In this document: positions 38,471-49,818 of the stretch, piece after piece
How positions within the stretch are numbered: the first letter of the stretch is position 1
How the letters are laid out: every line of letters starts with the position of its first letter
Translations under genes and position numbers: made by a program
From: Pseudomonas laurylsulfativorans
Lineage (GTDB): Bacteria > Pseudomonadota > Gammaproteobacteria > Pseudomonadales > Pseudomonadaceae
DNA length: 64,000 bases
Assembly: GCF_002906155.1 (NCBI RefSeq)
Contig: NZ_MUJK01000002.1
Span: forward strand, 1 to 64,000
Direction: 5' to 3'
Notes under the pieces: generated by a model
The model's input: the letters and a program-made list of their open reading frames with translations, nothing else
Told to the model about the DNA's origin: nothing
Database searches by the model: none

Positions 38471-39877
38471 CTACGGCAAATGATCAGCGGCAAAGTCGGC
38501 TTCCGAGCGCGCACGTAAACGGCCCTTGCGACAGGCCTGCTGGAAGCGCTCGAAATCGCGTTCGTTCTGCTCGGTATAGCCCTGGGCGTATTTATAAAGC
38601 GCATCGGCCAATGCCTCGCTCTTGCCGATGTAGCCACTGATCACCGCCGCGAGCCCCGAGGACTTGGCATGGGCGCGAGCCAGGGCCCGGCCACAGAGCC
38701 GGCCATAGGCCGCGAAGGCATCGCCATCGAAGGTTTCGAGTTCGGCGGAGATTTTCATATCGCGCAATTGCCGCACATAAAAGTGCCGCCCACTGGGACC
38801 GGTGGTCCAGCCAAGGAACAGGTCGCTGGCCGATTGCATCAACCGCTGACCGTCGACCACCCGCTGCCCTTCATGGCGCACCCGCGACTTGGCCTTCACG
38901 TAGCCGGCGAGCACCGAGCGCCGTGCTTCCTTGAATTGCAGGAACAACGGGAACTCCTGATCGTCGGTCAGCAGTGCTACCAGGCAACGGGTGCCGACAC
39001 TGCCGACGCCCACCACTTTGAACGCCATGTCCTGAACGTGAAAACGTGACACCAGATCACGGCGGTCCGCTTGCAGGGTGCTTTGGTAATCGCGCATGAA
39101 AGTGTCGTAGAGCGGGCGCCAGTCCGAGAGGCGCAACCAGTCATCATCGGCGTCCAGCAGCGTGGTGTTTTTGTGCAGGTGGAAAATTTCCGGCAGGTCA
39201 TCGCGAATGATCAGACGACCATGGGCGTCGCGTTCGCTGATTTTTGGCAGCAGTTCGGCATGGGTACGCCGTTCGGCTTTGGCGATGGCGCGTTCCACAT
39301 GCTCCAGGGTGCTTTTGTTGGCCTGCGCCAGGAGGTCGTCATAGCTGATGGATTCGTACCAGGTTTCCAGCGAGCTCTGTTCGGCACATTCGAGCATGGT
39401 TTCCTGATAGGCGCCCACGACTTGATGGCAAACCGTTTCTTCAACCGTTTCCCCATGACGCAGATCGCGAGCCGCCACCAGAAAACTCGCCACCAGACGC
39501 TTCAAGTCCCACTCCCATGGTCCGGGATGGGCTTCGTCGAAGTCGTTGACGCTGAACAGCAGGTTGCGTTCAGGCGTTGCGAAACCGCCGAAATTCATCA
39601 GGTGACAATCGCCGCAAATCGGTGAAACCAGCCCCATGTTCGAGGTGCCCGCCAGGTCGTGGGCCTGCAGCAGCGCATTGCCGCGATAGAAGGTGAACGG
39701 CGACACCAGCATGCGCCCGTAGCGCAGTTCCACCAGCGATTTGACGCGGCCTTCACTCGACGCCTTGATCAGCGGTATCGGGTCGCGGTCGACATTTCCC
39801 AGGGACACTTGAGCACTGCGCGGGCACTTCTTGCGCGCATCCTTGCCTTGTTTCAGACGGTTGCTGAGGGTGGTCAT
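38471..39877 (-). CDS. DUF2252 family protein
   Basis: The 468-aa cytoplasmic protein matches DUF2252: FYRGNALLQAHDL, ICGDCHLMNFGGF, FDEAHPGPWEWDLKRLVASF and the later FLQFKEARRSVLAGY and RQLRDMKISAE. The pattern of GDCHxxNFG, NDFDE and a distant Lys resembles the catalytic loop of aminoglycoside-phosphotransferase/kinase folds, so an ATP-dependent phosphotransferase is plausible but unproved. It stands alone, with its own terminator. Confidence 0.85.
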   Translation of the reverse strand: MTTLSNRLKQGKDARKKCPRSAQVSLGNVDRDPIPLIKASSEGRVKSLVELRYGRMLVSPFTFYRGNALLQAHDLAGTSNMGLVSPICGDCHLMNFGGFATPERNLLFSVNDFDEAHPGPWEWDLKRLVASFLVAARDLRHGETVEETVCHQVVGAYQETMLECAEQSSLETWYESISYDDLLAQANKSTLEHVERAIAKAERRTHAELLPKISERDAHGRLIIRDDLPEIFHLHKNTTLLDADDDWLRLSDWRPLYDTFMRDYQSTLQADRRDLVSRFHVQDMAFKVVGVGSVGTRCLVALLTDDQEFPLFLQFKEARRSVLAGYVKAKSRVRHEGQRVVDGQRLMQSASDLFLGWTTGPSGRHFYVRQLRDMKISAELETFDGDAFAAYGRLCGRALARAHAKSSGLAAVISGYIGKSEALADALYKYAQGYTEQNERDFERFQQACRKGRLRARSEADFAADHLP

Positions 39878-40230
39878 AGGGGCCTATTCGACAGGTGGTG
39901 TAGGGCGATTGCGAATTGAGTGTAGAAGGGCTTTGCGGGTTTATCCGCAACCACCGCCAAGATGTACGCGCCGTCGAAATTCACACGCGCAAAGGCAGAA
40001 TTGAGCAGGAGGGGATTTCCAAAGTGGTGATCGCCTGATTCAAGGGCATTGCTGCAACAGCTCACGCCGGTTTTCCACCATCGGACTACAGCTTCGGTTT
40101 TCGTCCGGGAAGAAAAGCTTACCTAGCCATCGAAGTTGCCCGCGTCCTGGTGGCGGCGCAACACCCCTAGTGCGCGACAAGCTGGCAAATCAAAAGCAAG
40201 CGGGCGTGCTATCACCGAACTATCTCATTC
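39878..40230. other. 353-bp intergenic region without a recognised feature
   Basis: The region separates the DUF2252 start from the LacI stop. It holds the DUF2252 promoter but I see no convincing consensus, no REP and no T-run hairpin. A short open frame at 40136 has no ribosome site and is not called. Confidence 0.5.
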
Positions 40231-41223
40231 TTATAGTGATGACCTGACCACCAATGGACAATCAACTGGCTGGCTTCCCGATACCTCAAGGGTCTCGATC
40301 AGGTGCCGGGCAGCCTGACGACCGATCTCATAATATGGCAGTTGCACCGTGGTCAGTGGCGGGATGAACAGCTCGGCGATACCGATCATGTTGTCGTATC
40401 CCAGCACGGCGACATCGTCGGGAATTTTCAGGCCACGGCCGAACAACAGCTGATAGGCACAAAAGGCAATGCGGTCGTTGCCGCAGATCAGAATGTCGAA
40501 TTGCGGGCGACCGTCGATGATGTGCCGGTCGAGGATGGCTGCGGTTTCACCATAGGCGTCATGATCGGAAAGGTCGTATTGCAGGAGTGCGTCAGGCGCC
40601 AGGTCGAATGCCTCACAGGCACGCTGCAGGCCTTTTTGTCGCAGGCCCCAGGCCAGGCTTTGCTTGGGCAGATTGATACACAGCGGGCGCCGATAGCCCT
40701 GGCTCAACGCATGATGTACGGCTCGGTACTGCCCTGTTTCGTCGTCCGGCACATAACTTACCAGGTGACGGTCATCGGCCAGGCAATTGGCGAGTACCAG
40801 GGGTTTGCTCTTCAAGCGCTCGGGAATGCACACCTGGCGAAACCCCATGGCGCTGAAGATCAACCCGTCGGGACGGTGCGACAACATCAGGTCGATGTTC
40901 TGGTCGGTGGGCGGGTTGCTCAACAGGTTGAGGATAAAGACGTTCCAGCCGGCTTGCTGTGCGGTCTGTTCGATGGACAGCAGCAGCTCGACCGCGAACG
41001 GTGTGGTCGCAGTGTCCAGCGCGAACACACCAATGGTTCGCGACTGCAGATTGTCGCCGCGCATTCTGCGTGCCGACAAACTCGGCACGAATTGCAGTTC
41101 ATCAATCGCTTGGCGCACCCGCTGCAGGGTTTCGGGGCTCAATTTTTCCGGATTATTGAGCGCTCGAGAAACGGTCATCAGAGACACGCCGGCCAGCTGT
41201 GCAACGTCTTTCACTGAAGTCAT
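40231..41223 (-). CDS. LacI-family repressor of the sucrose genes
   Basis: The 330-aa protein has the LacI helix-turn-helix TSVKDVAQLAGVSLMTVSRA (residues 2-21) with the hinge LSARRMRGDNLQSRTIGVFA, followed by a periplasmic-binding-like sugar domain (GNDRIAFCAYQLLFGRG, VLGYDNM). It is the last gene of the importer-sucrase strand, 75 bp after the sucrase. A role as sucrose- or fructose-responsive repressor (ScrR-like) follows from position and from the palindromic LacI-type operator in the importer promoter at 47095. Confidence 0.9.
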   Translation of the reverse strand: MTSVKDVAQLAGVSLMTVSRALNNPEKLSPETLQRVRQAIDELQFVPSLSARRMRGDNLQSRTIGVFALDTATTPFAVELLLSIEQTAQQAGWNVFILNLLSNPPTDQNIDLMLSHRPDGLIFSAMGFRQVCIPERLKSKPLVLANCLADDRHLVSYVPDDETGQYRAVHHALSQGYRRPLCINLPKQSLAWGLRQKGLQRACEAFDLAPDALLQYDLSDHDAYGETAAILDRHIIDGRPQFDILICGNDRIAFCAYQLLFGRGLKIPDDVAVLGYDNMIGIAELFIPPLTTVQLPYYEIGRQAARHLIETLEVSGSQPVDCPLVVRSSL

Positions 41224-41298
41224 GCGAGGCGAAACCTGTCAGGTTGACGCAGAATCATGCCACATGCCCCGCGCTTCTCGCGACCCGAATGACGCGCC

Positions 41299-42798
41299 TC
41301 ACAACCAGCCCGAGGCAAGAGGCCATGCCTTGGGAATGGAGACGCGCCCGCCACTTCCACTGGCAAGCAGCTTCACGCCCAGACTGTCTGCCCGCGGATA
41401 AAGGCGACTGCTGAGGGTGAAGTGCCCGTTTTCGTCGAACACCTCGATGGACGAGCGATCGAGGAACACATGCAGCTCCAGGCGCTCCTGTGCAGGGTCT
41501 ATCGCCACGCTGCGCTGACCGCTGACTTGCGCACCCGAGCGGCTGCGGTCAAGCACCAGTCGATGCAGGGCCGCATCGTAGTAGAGCAGGGTCTCCTCCT
41601 GGCCGTCCTCACTGCAACGCAAGGCGATTCCCAAGTGCCCGGTGCAGTCGAGCAGATCCAGATGCACATGGATTTCGAGCATGTCGCCATTCACTTCCGG
41701 CACCCAGCGGGTTCCCGATTCATCCCACCACGGCGTACCCGGCAATGGCGCTTTGCGCAGAGCGGTGAGTTCCCGTGCCGGATACATGTAAAGGCGATCG
41801 GCGCACAGTTCCAGTTCGCGCGGCAAACCGAGCATGCCACACCAGTGATGGGCCTGGCTCGGCATCGGGCTTTCCCACATGTCGAGCCACGCCCACACCA
41901 GGCGCCGACCGTCGGCGGCGATTAGGGTTTGCGCGGCATAGAAATCATGGCCGTTATCCAGCTCGATAAAAGGTCCGCCCGTGAAGTGCCATTCGCTGTC
42001 GAGTCGGCCCACTCGATAACCGGTCTGGTACTTGTTGAGCCGGTCGAAACCTTCGGGTTGCATGCCCTGGGGGGAGTACAGCAGCACATCGCGTCCGTTC
42101 AGTCGGAACAGATCCGGGCACTCCCACATATAGCCATCACCCTCGCTGCCGCTGGACACATAGTCGAGGAACTCCCAGGTATGCAGATCCGTGGAACGGT
42201 ACAGCGGGAGCAACGGCACATCGCCCAGGCGGGCGCCGGCAATCAGGTACCAGCCGTCATTCTCCTGCCATACCTTGGGGTCACGAAAATGCATGATAGC
42301 GTCTTGCGGCGCGCTCTCGATAACGACGCCATGCTTGACGAACCGGATGCCGTCGCTGCTGGTGGCCAGGCACTGGACTTGACGGATGAAACGCTCGTCA
42401 CCGACTTCCCCCAGCCAGGTATGCCCGGTGTAGATCAGCGCCAGGGTATCGCCACAGACCACCGCGCTACCGGAAAAACAGCCGTCACGGTCGAAGTCAT
42501 CGCCGGGTGCCAATGCAATGGGCAGATGCTGCCAATGGACCAGATCGGCACTCTTTGCATGCCCCCAATACATCGGGCCCCATTTTGCTTCGAACGGGTA
42601 ATGCTGATAGAAAACGTGATATTCGCCGCGAAAGTACACGACCCCGTTAGGGTCGTTCATCCAGCCCACTGGAGGGGCAATGTGATAACCGGGTCGATAA
42701 TCGTGGATGACGCGAGACAGGCCGTCACGCAGCGCATGCTGCGCAAGCTCAAGGGCACCAGACATGGGAACGCTCATGGGATTCAAGGACTCAGTCAT
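41299..42798 (-). CDS. scrB: GH32 sucrase (sucrose hydrolase, ScrB/invertase type)
   Basis: The 499-aa glycoside hydrolase family 32 enzyme splits sucrose to glucose and fructose. Its three catalytic regions are visible: WMNDPNG (nucleophile Asp, about residue 48), FRDPKVW (transition-state Asp) and WECPDLF (acid/base Glu). There is no signal peptide, so it acts in the cytosol on sucrose brought in by the adjacent importer, which does not phosphorylate its substrate. Its ATG overlaps the ATPase gene stop (42795-42798). Confidence 0.95.
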   Translation of the reverse strand: MTESLNPMSVPMSGALELAQHALRDGLSRVIHDYRPGYHIAPPVGWMNDPNGVVYFRGEYHVFYQHYPFEAKWGPMYWGHAKSADLVHWQHLPIALAPGDDFDRDGCFSGSAVVCGDTLALIYTGHTWLGEVGDERFIRQVQCLATSSDGIRFVKHGVVIESAPQDAIMHFRDPKVWQENDGWYLIAGARLGDVPLLPLYRSTDLHTWEFLDYVSSGSEGDGYMWECPDLFRLNGRDVLLYSPQGMQPEGFDRLNKYQTGYRVGRLDSEWHFTGGPFIELDNGHDFYAAQTLIAADGRRLVWAWLDMWESPMPSQAHHWCGMLGLPRELELCADRLYMYPARELTALRKAPLPGTPWWDESGTRWVPEVNGDMLEIHVHLDLLDCTGHLGIALRCSEDGQEETLLYYDAALHRLVLDRSRSGAQVSGQRSVAIDPAQERLELHVFLDRSSIEVFDENGHFTLSSRLYPRADSLGVKLLASGSGGRVSIPKAWPLASGWL

Positions 42799-43940
42799 AG
42801 GACGCCTGCTCGTACCGAGCGCAGAGGGGCGCCATCTGATGGGGTTTCAATCGTCTGTGGGTGGCGCTTCAAGGCCGTGCCGTCGGCGTCGAACAGGTGC
42901 AGATGGGCGATCTCCAGTTGCAGCTCGACCCGGTCGCCGACTTGCCATCCGGCGCTGACCTCGCAACGACAAACCAGCGGTTCGTCCTGCGCTGTCATGA
43001 GGTGCACATAGGTTTCGCTGCCCAGGTATTCAACCCCGGTCACGGCGATGCCGCTGCTGCCCGTGGCCGCTTTGAGTGACATGTGCTCCGGGCGAATCCC
43101 CAGGCTCAGCGGCGTGCCCGGCGCCAGATTCGAGCTGTCGAAGGGCAGGGACGTGGTGCCCCATATACCGGTATCGACCTGGCTGTTTTCACCGGGTGCC
43201 TGCAGGAGCGCGGGCAGGAAATTCATCGTGGGCGAACCCAGGAAGCCTGCGACAAAGCGGCTGGCCGGGCGCTCATAGAGTTCGCGCGGTGAGCCGACCT
43301 GTTCGACGCGACCACCATTGAGCACGACAATTTTGTCGGCCAGGGTCATCGCTTCAACCTGATCGTGGGTGACATAGATCATGGTCGAGCCCAGACGATC
43401 ATGCAGCCGGGCGATTTCGTTGCGCATTTGTACGCGCAAGGATGCATCCAGGTTGGAGAGCGGCTCATCGAACAACAAAATGTCCGGTTCCCGCGCCATG
43501 GCCCTGCCCATGGCCACACGCTGACGTTGTCCTCCAGACAGCTCCCTTGGCTTGCGTTGCAGCAGTTTGTCCAATTGCAGGATTTGCGCAGTTTTCAGCA
43601 CGCGTTCGCGCAGGCTGCTCTTTTCCGTCTTGGCCAGTTTGAGACCAAAACTGATGTTGTCGTAGACGCTCATGTGCGGGTACAGCGCATAAGACTGAAA
43701 CACCATGCCGACGCCACGTTCGCGTGGCTCCAGGTCGTTGACCCGCCGCCCGTCGATCAGCAGGTCGCCGCCGCAGATCGAATCCAGTCCGGCGATCAGT
43801 CGCAGCAGGGTCGACTTTCCGCAGCCCGAAGGACCGACGAACACCACGAATTCACCCGCTGCGATTTCGAGGCTGACGTCGCGCAGAATCCGCGCGCCGC
43901 CCAATTGTTTGTTCACGTTGTCTAGCTTCAATTTGATCAC
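42795..43940 (-). CDS. ABC importer ATP-binding protein (MalK/UgpC type)
   Basis: The 381-aa ATPase has Walker A GPSGCGKSTLLRLIAG (about residues 36-51), signature LSGGQRQRVAMGRA, Walker B ILLFDEPLSNLDA and the C-terminal OB/TOBE domain of CUT1 sugar importers. It powers the sucrose importer with the two permeases and binding protein upstream. It overlaps scrB by four bases, so ATPase and sucrase are translationally coupled. Confidence 0.93.
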   Translation of the reverse strand: MIKLKLDNVNKQLGGARILRDVSLEIAAGEFVVFVGPSGCGKSTLLRLIAGLDSICGGDLLIDGRRVNDLEPRERGVGMVFQSYALYPHMSVYDNISFGLKLAKTEKSSLRERVLKTAQILQLDKLLQRKPRELSGGQRQRVAMGRAMAREPDILLFDEPLSNLDASLRVQMRNEIARLHDRLGSTMIYVTHDQVEAMTLADKIVVLNGGRVEQVGSPRELYERPASRFVAGFLGSPTMNFLPALLQAPGENSQVDTGIWGTTSLPFDSSNLAPGTPLSLGIRPEHMSLKAATGSSGIAVTGVEYLGSETYVHLMTAQDEPLVCRCEVSAGWQVGDRVELQLEIAHLHLFDADGTALKRHPQTIETPSDGAPLRSVRAGVL

Positions 43941-43967
43941 GATGCTGTTCCTTGTCTTTGTTGGGCA

Positions 43968-44810
43968 TCAACCCTTTAACGCGCCGGCAGTGAGACCGGA
44001 AACGATTCGGCGCTGGAAGATCAACACCAGAATCACCAGTGGGACGGTGACCAGCACCGAGGCGGCCATCAACAACCCCCAAGGCAACTCGTGGGGGCTG
44101 CCGCCGGAAATCAGGGCAATGGCGACCGGCACTGTGCGTTGCGTGTCGGTGAGGGTGAAGGTCAGGGCAAACAGGAACTCGTTCCAGGCGGCGATGAACG
44201 CCAATAAGCCAGTGGTGACCAGTGCGGGCCAGAGCAGCGGCAACAGCACCCGGGTCAACGTGACCCAGGGGGACGCGCCATCCATGATTGCCGCTTCCTC
44301 CAGTTCATGGGGCAGTTGTCCCATGAACGTAGTCAGCACCCAGACGGTGAAGGGCAGGGTGAAAATCGTGTAGCTCAGGATCAATGCCCAGGACGTGTTG
44401 TACAGGCCCAGCGCGCGAATCACCTCGAACAGCCCCGACAGCACCGCAACCTGGGGAAACATCGACACGCCCAGGACCATCATCAAGACCACGCCGCGGC
44501 CACGGAACTTCACCCGGCCCAAGGCATAGGCGGCGGTCAGGCTGAGGAATAGCGCCAGCATCACCACGCACAGAGCAACCATCAGCGAGTTACCGATTGC
44601 CTGCAGGAACGAGGCTTGATGGAGCACTGCCGCGTAATTGGAGAAGTCGGGGTTTTTGATCCAGTAGCTCACCTCGAACAAGGCGCTGGACGGCTTCAGC
44701 GACGTCACGATGGCGTAGTAGAAAGGGAAGACCGCATACAGCAGCAATACCCCGATCAGGCACCAGAACCCGAGGCGCAACAGTGCTTTTTTCAGTAGAC
44801 GCGGGCTCAT
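43968..44810 (-). CDS. ABC sugar importer permease (MalG type)
   Basis: The 280-aa inner-membrane protein has six hydrophobic segments and the EAA loop EEAAIMDGASPWVTLTRVLLP that docks to the ATPase. I chose the ATG at 44810 (MSPRLLKKALL); the open frame to 45215 overlaps the other permease. The start overlaps the first permease stop (ATGA). Confidence 0.92.
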   Translation of the reverse strand: MSPRLLKKALLRLGFWCLIGVLLLYAVFPFYYAIVTSLKPSSALFEVSYWIKNPDFSNYAAVLHQASFLQAIGNSLMVALCVVMLALFLSLTAAYALGRVKFRGRGVVLMMVLGVSMFPQVAVLSGLFEVIRALGLYNTSWALILSYTIFTLPFTVWVLTTFMGQLPHELEEAAIMDGASPWVTLTRVLLPLLWPALVTTGLLAFIAAWNEFLFALTFTLTDTQRTVPVAIALISGGSPHELPWGLLMAASVLVTVPLVILVLIFQRRIVSGLTAGALKG

Positions 44811-45769
44811 GAGCGCACCTCCAATTGACGACGTCCGAGGTAGAGGTAAAGCAGGGCGATGACCGCAACCACCAGGAACAGCAGCGTCGAGGCCGCGCTG
44901 CCGTAGCCGACGTCCTGAAACTCCACCAGATGCTGGCGGGCGTAGACCGACATACTCATGGTGCTCGATGAGTTCGAGGTCAGCACATAGATAACGTCGA
45001 ATACCCGCAGCGAGTCGAGGATGCGGAAGATCGCCGCCACCAGCAGGGCGGGCATCAGCAGGGGAAGCGTGACACGCCAGAACACCCTCAGCGGGTGAAT
45101 GCCATCGACCCTGGCGGCCTCGTAGCAATCGCTCGGTAACATCTGCAAGGCCGCCAGCATCAGCAGCGTGACAAAGGGCACGGTCTTCCAGACATCGACG
45201 ATAATCACCGCCCACATCGACAGATCCGCATCGGCCGTCCAGGCCAGGGGCGCATCAATCAGGCCGAGGCTGAGCATCATGTGATTGATGATGCCGAATT
45301 GGTCGTTGAGCATCCATGACCAGATCTTCGCCGAGACAATGGTCGGAATCGCCCAGGGAATCAGAATCAACGCACGCACCAGAGAGCGTCCGGTGAACTT
45401 GACGTTGAGCAGCAACGCCACCAGCAATCCCAGGACGATTTCCAGGCCCACCGACACCACGGTGAAATGCAAGGTGTTGCGCACCGCGTTCCACCATTGA
45501 GGATCAACCAGGATGCCTGACCAGGAGGAACCGTTGTGGAACAGGTAATTGCTCAAGCCGACGAAGGATCCGCCATCGGTGTCCGCCAGGTTGGCGTCGG
45601 TCAGGCTGAACCAGAATGTGCGCAGTAGCGGCCAGGCTGCCACCAGGGCCAGACACAGCAGCATGGGTGTCAGGAACAACCAGGCAGCGCGCACTCGGCG
45701 ACGTTGTACGGGCGTTTCCCGGGTGAGCAGGAGCTCGTCACCGGGGGCATGGGTAGCGGAGACAGACAT
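44807..45769 (-). CDS. ABC sugar importer permease (MalF type)
   Basis: The 320-aa inner-membrane protein has an early membrane helix (AAWLFLTPMLLCLALVAAWP), five further segments and the EAA loop YEAARVDGIHPLRVFWRVTLP. It forms the channel with the MalG-type partner. It lies 20 bp after the binding-protein gene. Confidence 0.92.
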   Translation of the reverse strand: MSVSATHAPGDELLLTRETPVQRRRVRAAWLFLTPMLLCLALVAAWPLLRTFWFSLTDANLADTDGGSFVGLSNYLFHNGSSWSGILVDPQWWNAVRNTLHFTVVSVGLEIVLGLLVALLLNVKFTGRSLVRALILIPWAIPTIVSAKIWSWMLNDQFGIINHMMLSLGLIDAPLAWTADADLSMWAVIIVDVWKTVPFVTLLMLAALQMLPSDCYEAARVDGIHPLRVFWRVTLPLLMPALLVAAIFRILDSLRVFDVIYVLTSNSSSTMSMSVYARQHLVEFQDVGYGSAASTLLFLVVAVIALLYLYLGRRQLEVRS

Positions 45770-45789
45770 GGTGGTTTCCTTCCTTTGAC

Positions 45790-47064
45790 TTACCAGTTCC
45801 GGCGTTTGATGCGCGTGAGTTCGCTTTCCAGGTCGGCCAGTGCCTGATCAACAGGCAGCTCGCCCGCCAGCACGCCATGCACTCGATCGAAGAACGCATT
45901 GGAAACCCGTGGATAGCGATCGGCAGTGACTGAGGCGGGGCGCATGACTCCAGCGTTGAGAATGCTGTGCAGTTGGCTGTAGTAAGGCATTGCCGCGAGC
46001 AATTCGGGGTCCTGGTAGAGCGACTCGACAACCGGGTTATAGGCGCCTATCAGGGCACGACGTTTTTGCTCTTGGGCACTGCTCAGGTAGCTCACCAGCT
46101 CGGCAGCAAGTTTTGGCTGGGCGCTGTAACGCGATACCGCCAGGCCCCAGCCACCGAGGGTCGATGCATGGCTGCCAGCGTCGCCGCCGCGGGGCAGGGG
46201 AGCGACGCCGACCTTGTCTTTTACGGCGCTGTCCTGGCTTTGCACCAAGGCCCAGACATACGGCCAGTTACGCATGAACAGCGCATTTCCCGACTGGAAT
46301 ACGCCACGGCCTTCTTCCTCGGTGTAATTGAGCACGCCCCGTGGGGAGATGTCGCCGACCCAGCTTTTCGCCAGGGTCAACGCCGTTCTCGAAGCCTGAC
46401 TGTTGACCACGATATCGCCTCGTGAATTGACCAGCCCGCCTTCGGGTTGGCTGCTGATCCACTCCAGCGCATTGCAGGTCAGGCCTTCGTAGGCGCGCCC
46501 TTGAAAGATGTAACCCCACGCATTGGGGTTCCCGGCCGTGCGCTCGGCCTGTTGAATACTCCTGGCGGTAGCGGTCATTTCCTCCCACGTCTGGGGTACC
46601 GGCAGGTTGTACTTCTCGAGCAGGTCCTTGCGGTAATACAGCAGACCCGAGTCGGTAAACCAAGGCATCGTCACCAGCCGTCCGTTCACCGTGGCGTTAT
46701 CCACCTGGGCCTGGAAATAGCCTTGGGTTGCGTTGGCTGGAAGCACCTCGCGCAGATCCATCAGGTGTTTGGCCAGCATCCCCGGCCAGACCATATCGAT
46801 TTGAATGATGTCGATGTCGGCGGACTGCGCACTGAGGATCTGCTGGTAGAACGACAACCTCTCGGTCGCCGAATTAGGCGTGGAAACCACCTCGACATGG
46901 TGACCGGTCTGTTTTGACCATGCCTCGACAGCCTCCTTGCACAGTTGCAACTCCGCACCCACCGCACCGCAGGAGATCGTCAGATCGGCTGCGTTCGAGA
47001 GGGATGGAAGCCCGGCACAGAGGGTGAGCAGTGCTGCTGGAAAGAGAGATTTGAGCAGTTTCAT
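45790..47064 (-). CDS. Periplasmic sugar-binding protein of the sucrose ABC importer
   Basis: The 424-aa family-1 extracellular solute-binding protein has a signal peptide (MKLLKSLFPAALLTLCAGLPSLSNA) and the typical AWSKQTGHHVEVVSTPNS and QIDMVWPGMLAKHL patterns. It delivers substrate to the two permeases. The ATG at 47064 is preceded by AAAGGGG; the frame extends further but without a signal sequence. It is the first gene of the importer-sucrase-repressor strand and sits under the palindrome-controlled promoter at 47086-47114. Confidence 0.93.
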   Translation of the reverse strand: MKLLKSLFPAALLTLCAGLPSLSNAADLTISCGAVGAELQLCKEAVEAWSKQTGHHVEVVSTPNSATERLSFYQQILSAQSADIDIIQIDMVWPGMLAKHLMDLREVLPANATQGYFQAQVDNATVNGRLVTMPWFTDSGLLYYRKDLLEKYNLPVPQTWEEMTATARSIQQAERTAGNPNAWGYIFQGRAYEGLTCNALEWISSQPEGGLVNSRGDIVVNSQASRTALTLAKSWVGDISPRGVLNYTEEEGRGVFQSGNALFMRNWPYVWALVQSQDSAVKDKVGVAPLPRGGDAGSHASTLGGWGLAVSRYSAQPKLAAELVSYLSSAQEQKRRALIGAYNPVVESLYQDPELLAAMPYYSQLHSILNAGVMRPASVTADRYPRVSNAFFDRVHGVLAGELPVDQALADLESELTRIKRRNW

Positions 47065-47085
47065 AAAGGCCCCTTTATTTTTGTT

Positions 47086-47114
47086 TTTATAAAAGTTAAC
47101 GTTAACATCGCCAA
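47086..47114 (-). promoter_or_regulatory. Sucrose-importer promoter with a LacI-type operator in its spacer
   Basis: On the minus strand TTGGCG (-35, 47109-47114) and TATAAA (-10, 47086-47091) are 17 bp apart. The spacer contains the perfect 12-bp palindrome GTTAACGTTAAC (47095-47106) with the central CG expected of LacI-family operators. Bound repressor would block RNA polymerase directly. The divergent porin gene starts 125 bp away and may be controlled from the same site. Confidence 0.82.
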
Positions 47115-47162
47115 ATGTAGCAGCGTATTTGCGATGAGGCATCCTTTTTTTGTGGTTTTTGA

Positions 47163-48797
<1,635 letters not shown>

Positions 48798-48909
48798 TAT
48801 TTGAACGCGTCCGGCCAACACCAAGGCGCCAAGGCGTATTGAGTCAGTGATTGCCGGCCGAAGCTGATTAGCCAGCAGTTACCTACGACAAAGTATTGAG
48901 GAAGTGACG

Positions 48910-49818
48910 ATGGAATTGCCTCGCGCAGTAGTGTTTGGCGAAGCTCTGACCGACCTTGTCCAAGGCACTCCTGGACAGTGGAAGGGCTACCCGGGTGGTG
49001 CTCCCTGGAACGTTGCACGAGCGCTCAGTCGCTTGGGTGTTGGCTGCGCTTTTGCTGGGTCGGTGAGCATGGATTCACTGGGTGACGAGATAATTTCGCA
49101 GTCGGAAGCGGCAGCGTTGGATATGAGGTTTATCCAGCGGGTAGACCGAGCTCCTTTGGTCGCCATCGTTCCATCAAGCCGTCCTCCCAAATACTTTTTT
49201 GCTGGAGATGCCGATCTGTTTTTTGATCCGGATCTGATGCCCGAAGGATGGATCAATCAAGCAGAGCTGTGTCATTTCAGCTGCATCAGTTTGGCTCGAC
49301 AGCCACTCGCAGACAGGCTGGTTAACATTGCTCAGCAGGCAAAAGAAGCTGGTAAACGGATTAGCTATGACCCGAACTGGCGCAATTTAATGGATAGCCA
49401 TTATCGGGAGCATACCTTCCCTACGATGACCACCCTTGCTGACATGATTAAGCTTTCCGACGAAGACCTCCGGCACATTTATCCAGGGCTGACCGAACAC
49501 CAGGCGATGGATGAGCTTCGCGCTCTCAACCCTCAGGCACAGATCTTGTTTACCCGAGGGGAGCACGGGATGATTCTCCACACCCCGGACAGCCAACTCG
49601 AGCAGCCGGCCATTGCCGTGAAAGTGGAAGACACGGTTGGAGCAGGAGACGCTTGTATGGCGGGTTGGTTGGCGGCGGAGTTGCTGGGGATCTCGGACTT
49701 GAGCGCGCGCCTGCGATTTTCAGCGGCTTGCGCATCCATATCTTGCCGCTATCCCGGAGCTCATGCTCCAGCGCTAACTGATGTGGAAGGTTTGCTGCAG
49801 CTGCTCACACGTACCTGA
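48910..49818 (+). CDS. PfkB-family fructokinase
   Basis: The 302-aa kinase phosphorylates fructose released by the sucrase. It shows the N-terminal GYPGGAPWNVARALSRLG (sugar-binding glycines), SYDPNWR and the anion-hole/catalytic motif VGAGDACMAGW (about residues 244-254). GAGGA lies about 7 nt before the ATG at 48910; a GTG two codons earlier is less likely. It is 112 bp after the porin and on the same strand, so it is probably co-expressed. Confidence 0.92.
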   Translation: MELPRAVVFGEALTDLVQGTPGQWKGYPGGAPWNVARALSRLGVGCAFAGSVSMDSLGDEIISQSEAAALDMRFIQRVDRAPLVAIVPSSRPPKYFFAGDADLFFDPDLMPEGWINQAELCHFSCISLARQPLADRLVNIAQQAKEAGKRISYDPNWRNLMDSHYREHTFPTMTTLADMIKLSDEDLRHIYPGLTEHQAMDELRALNPQAQILFTRGEHGMILHTPDSQLEQPAIAVKVEDTVGAGDACMAGWLAAELLGISDLSARLRFSAACASISCRYPGAHAPALTDVEGLLQLLTRT

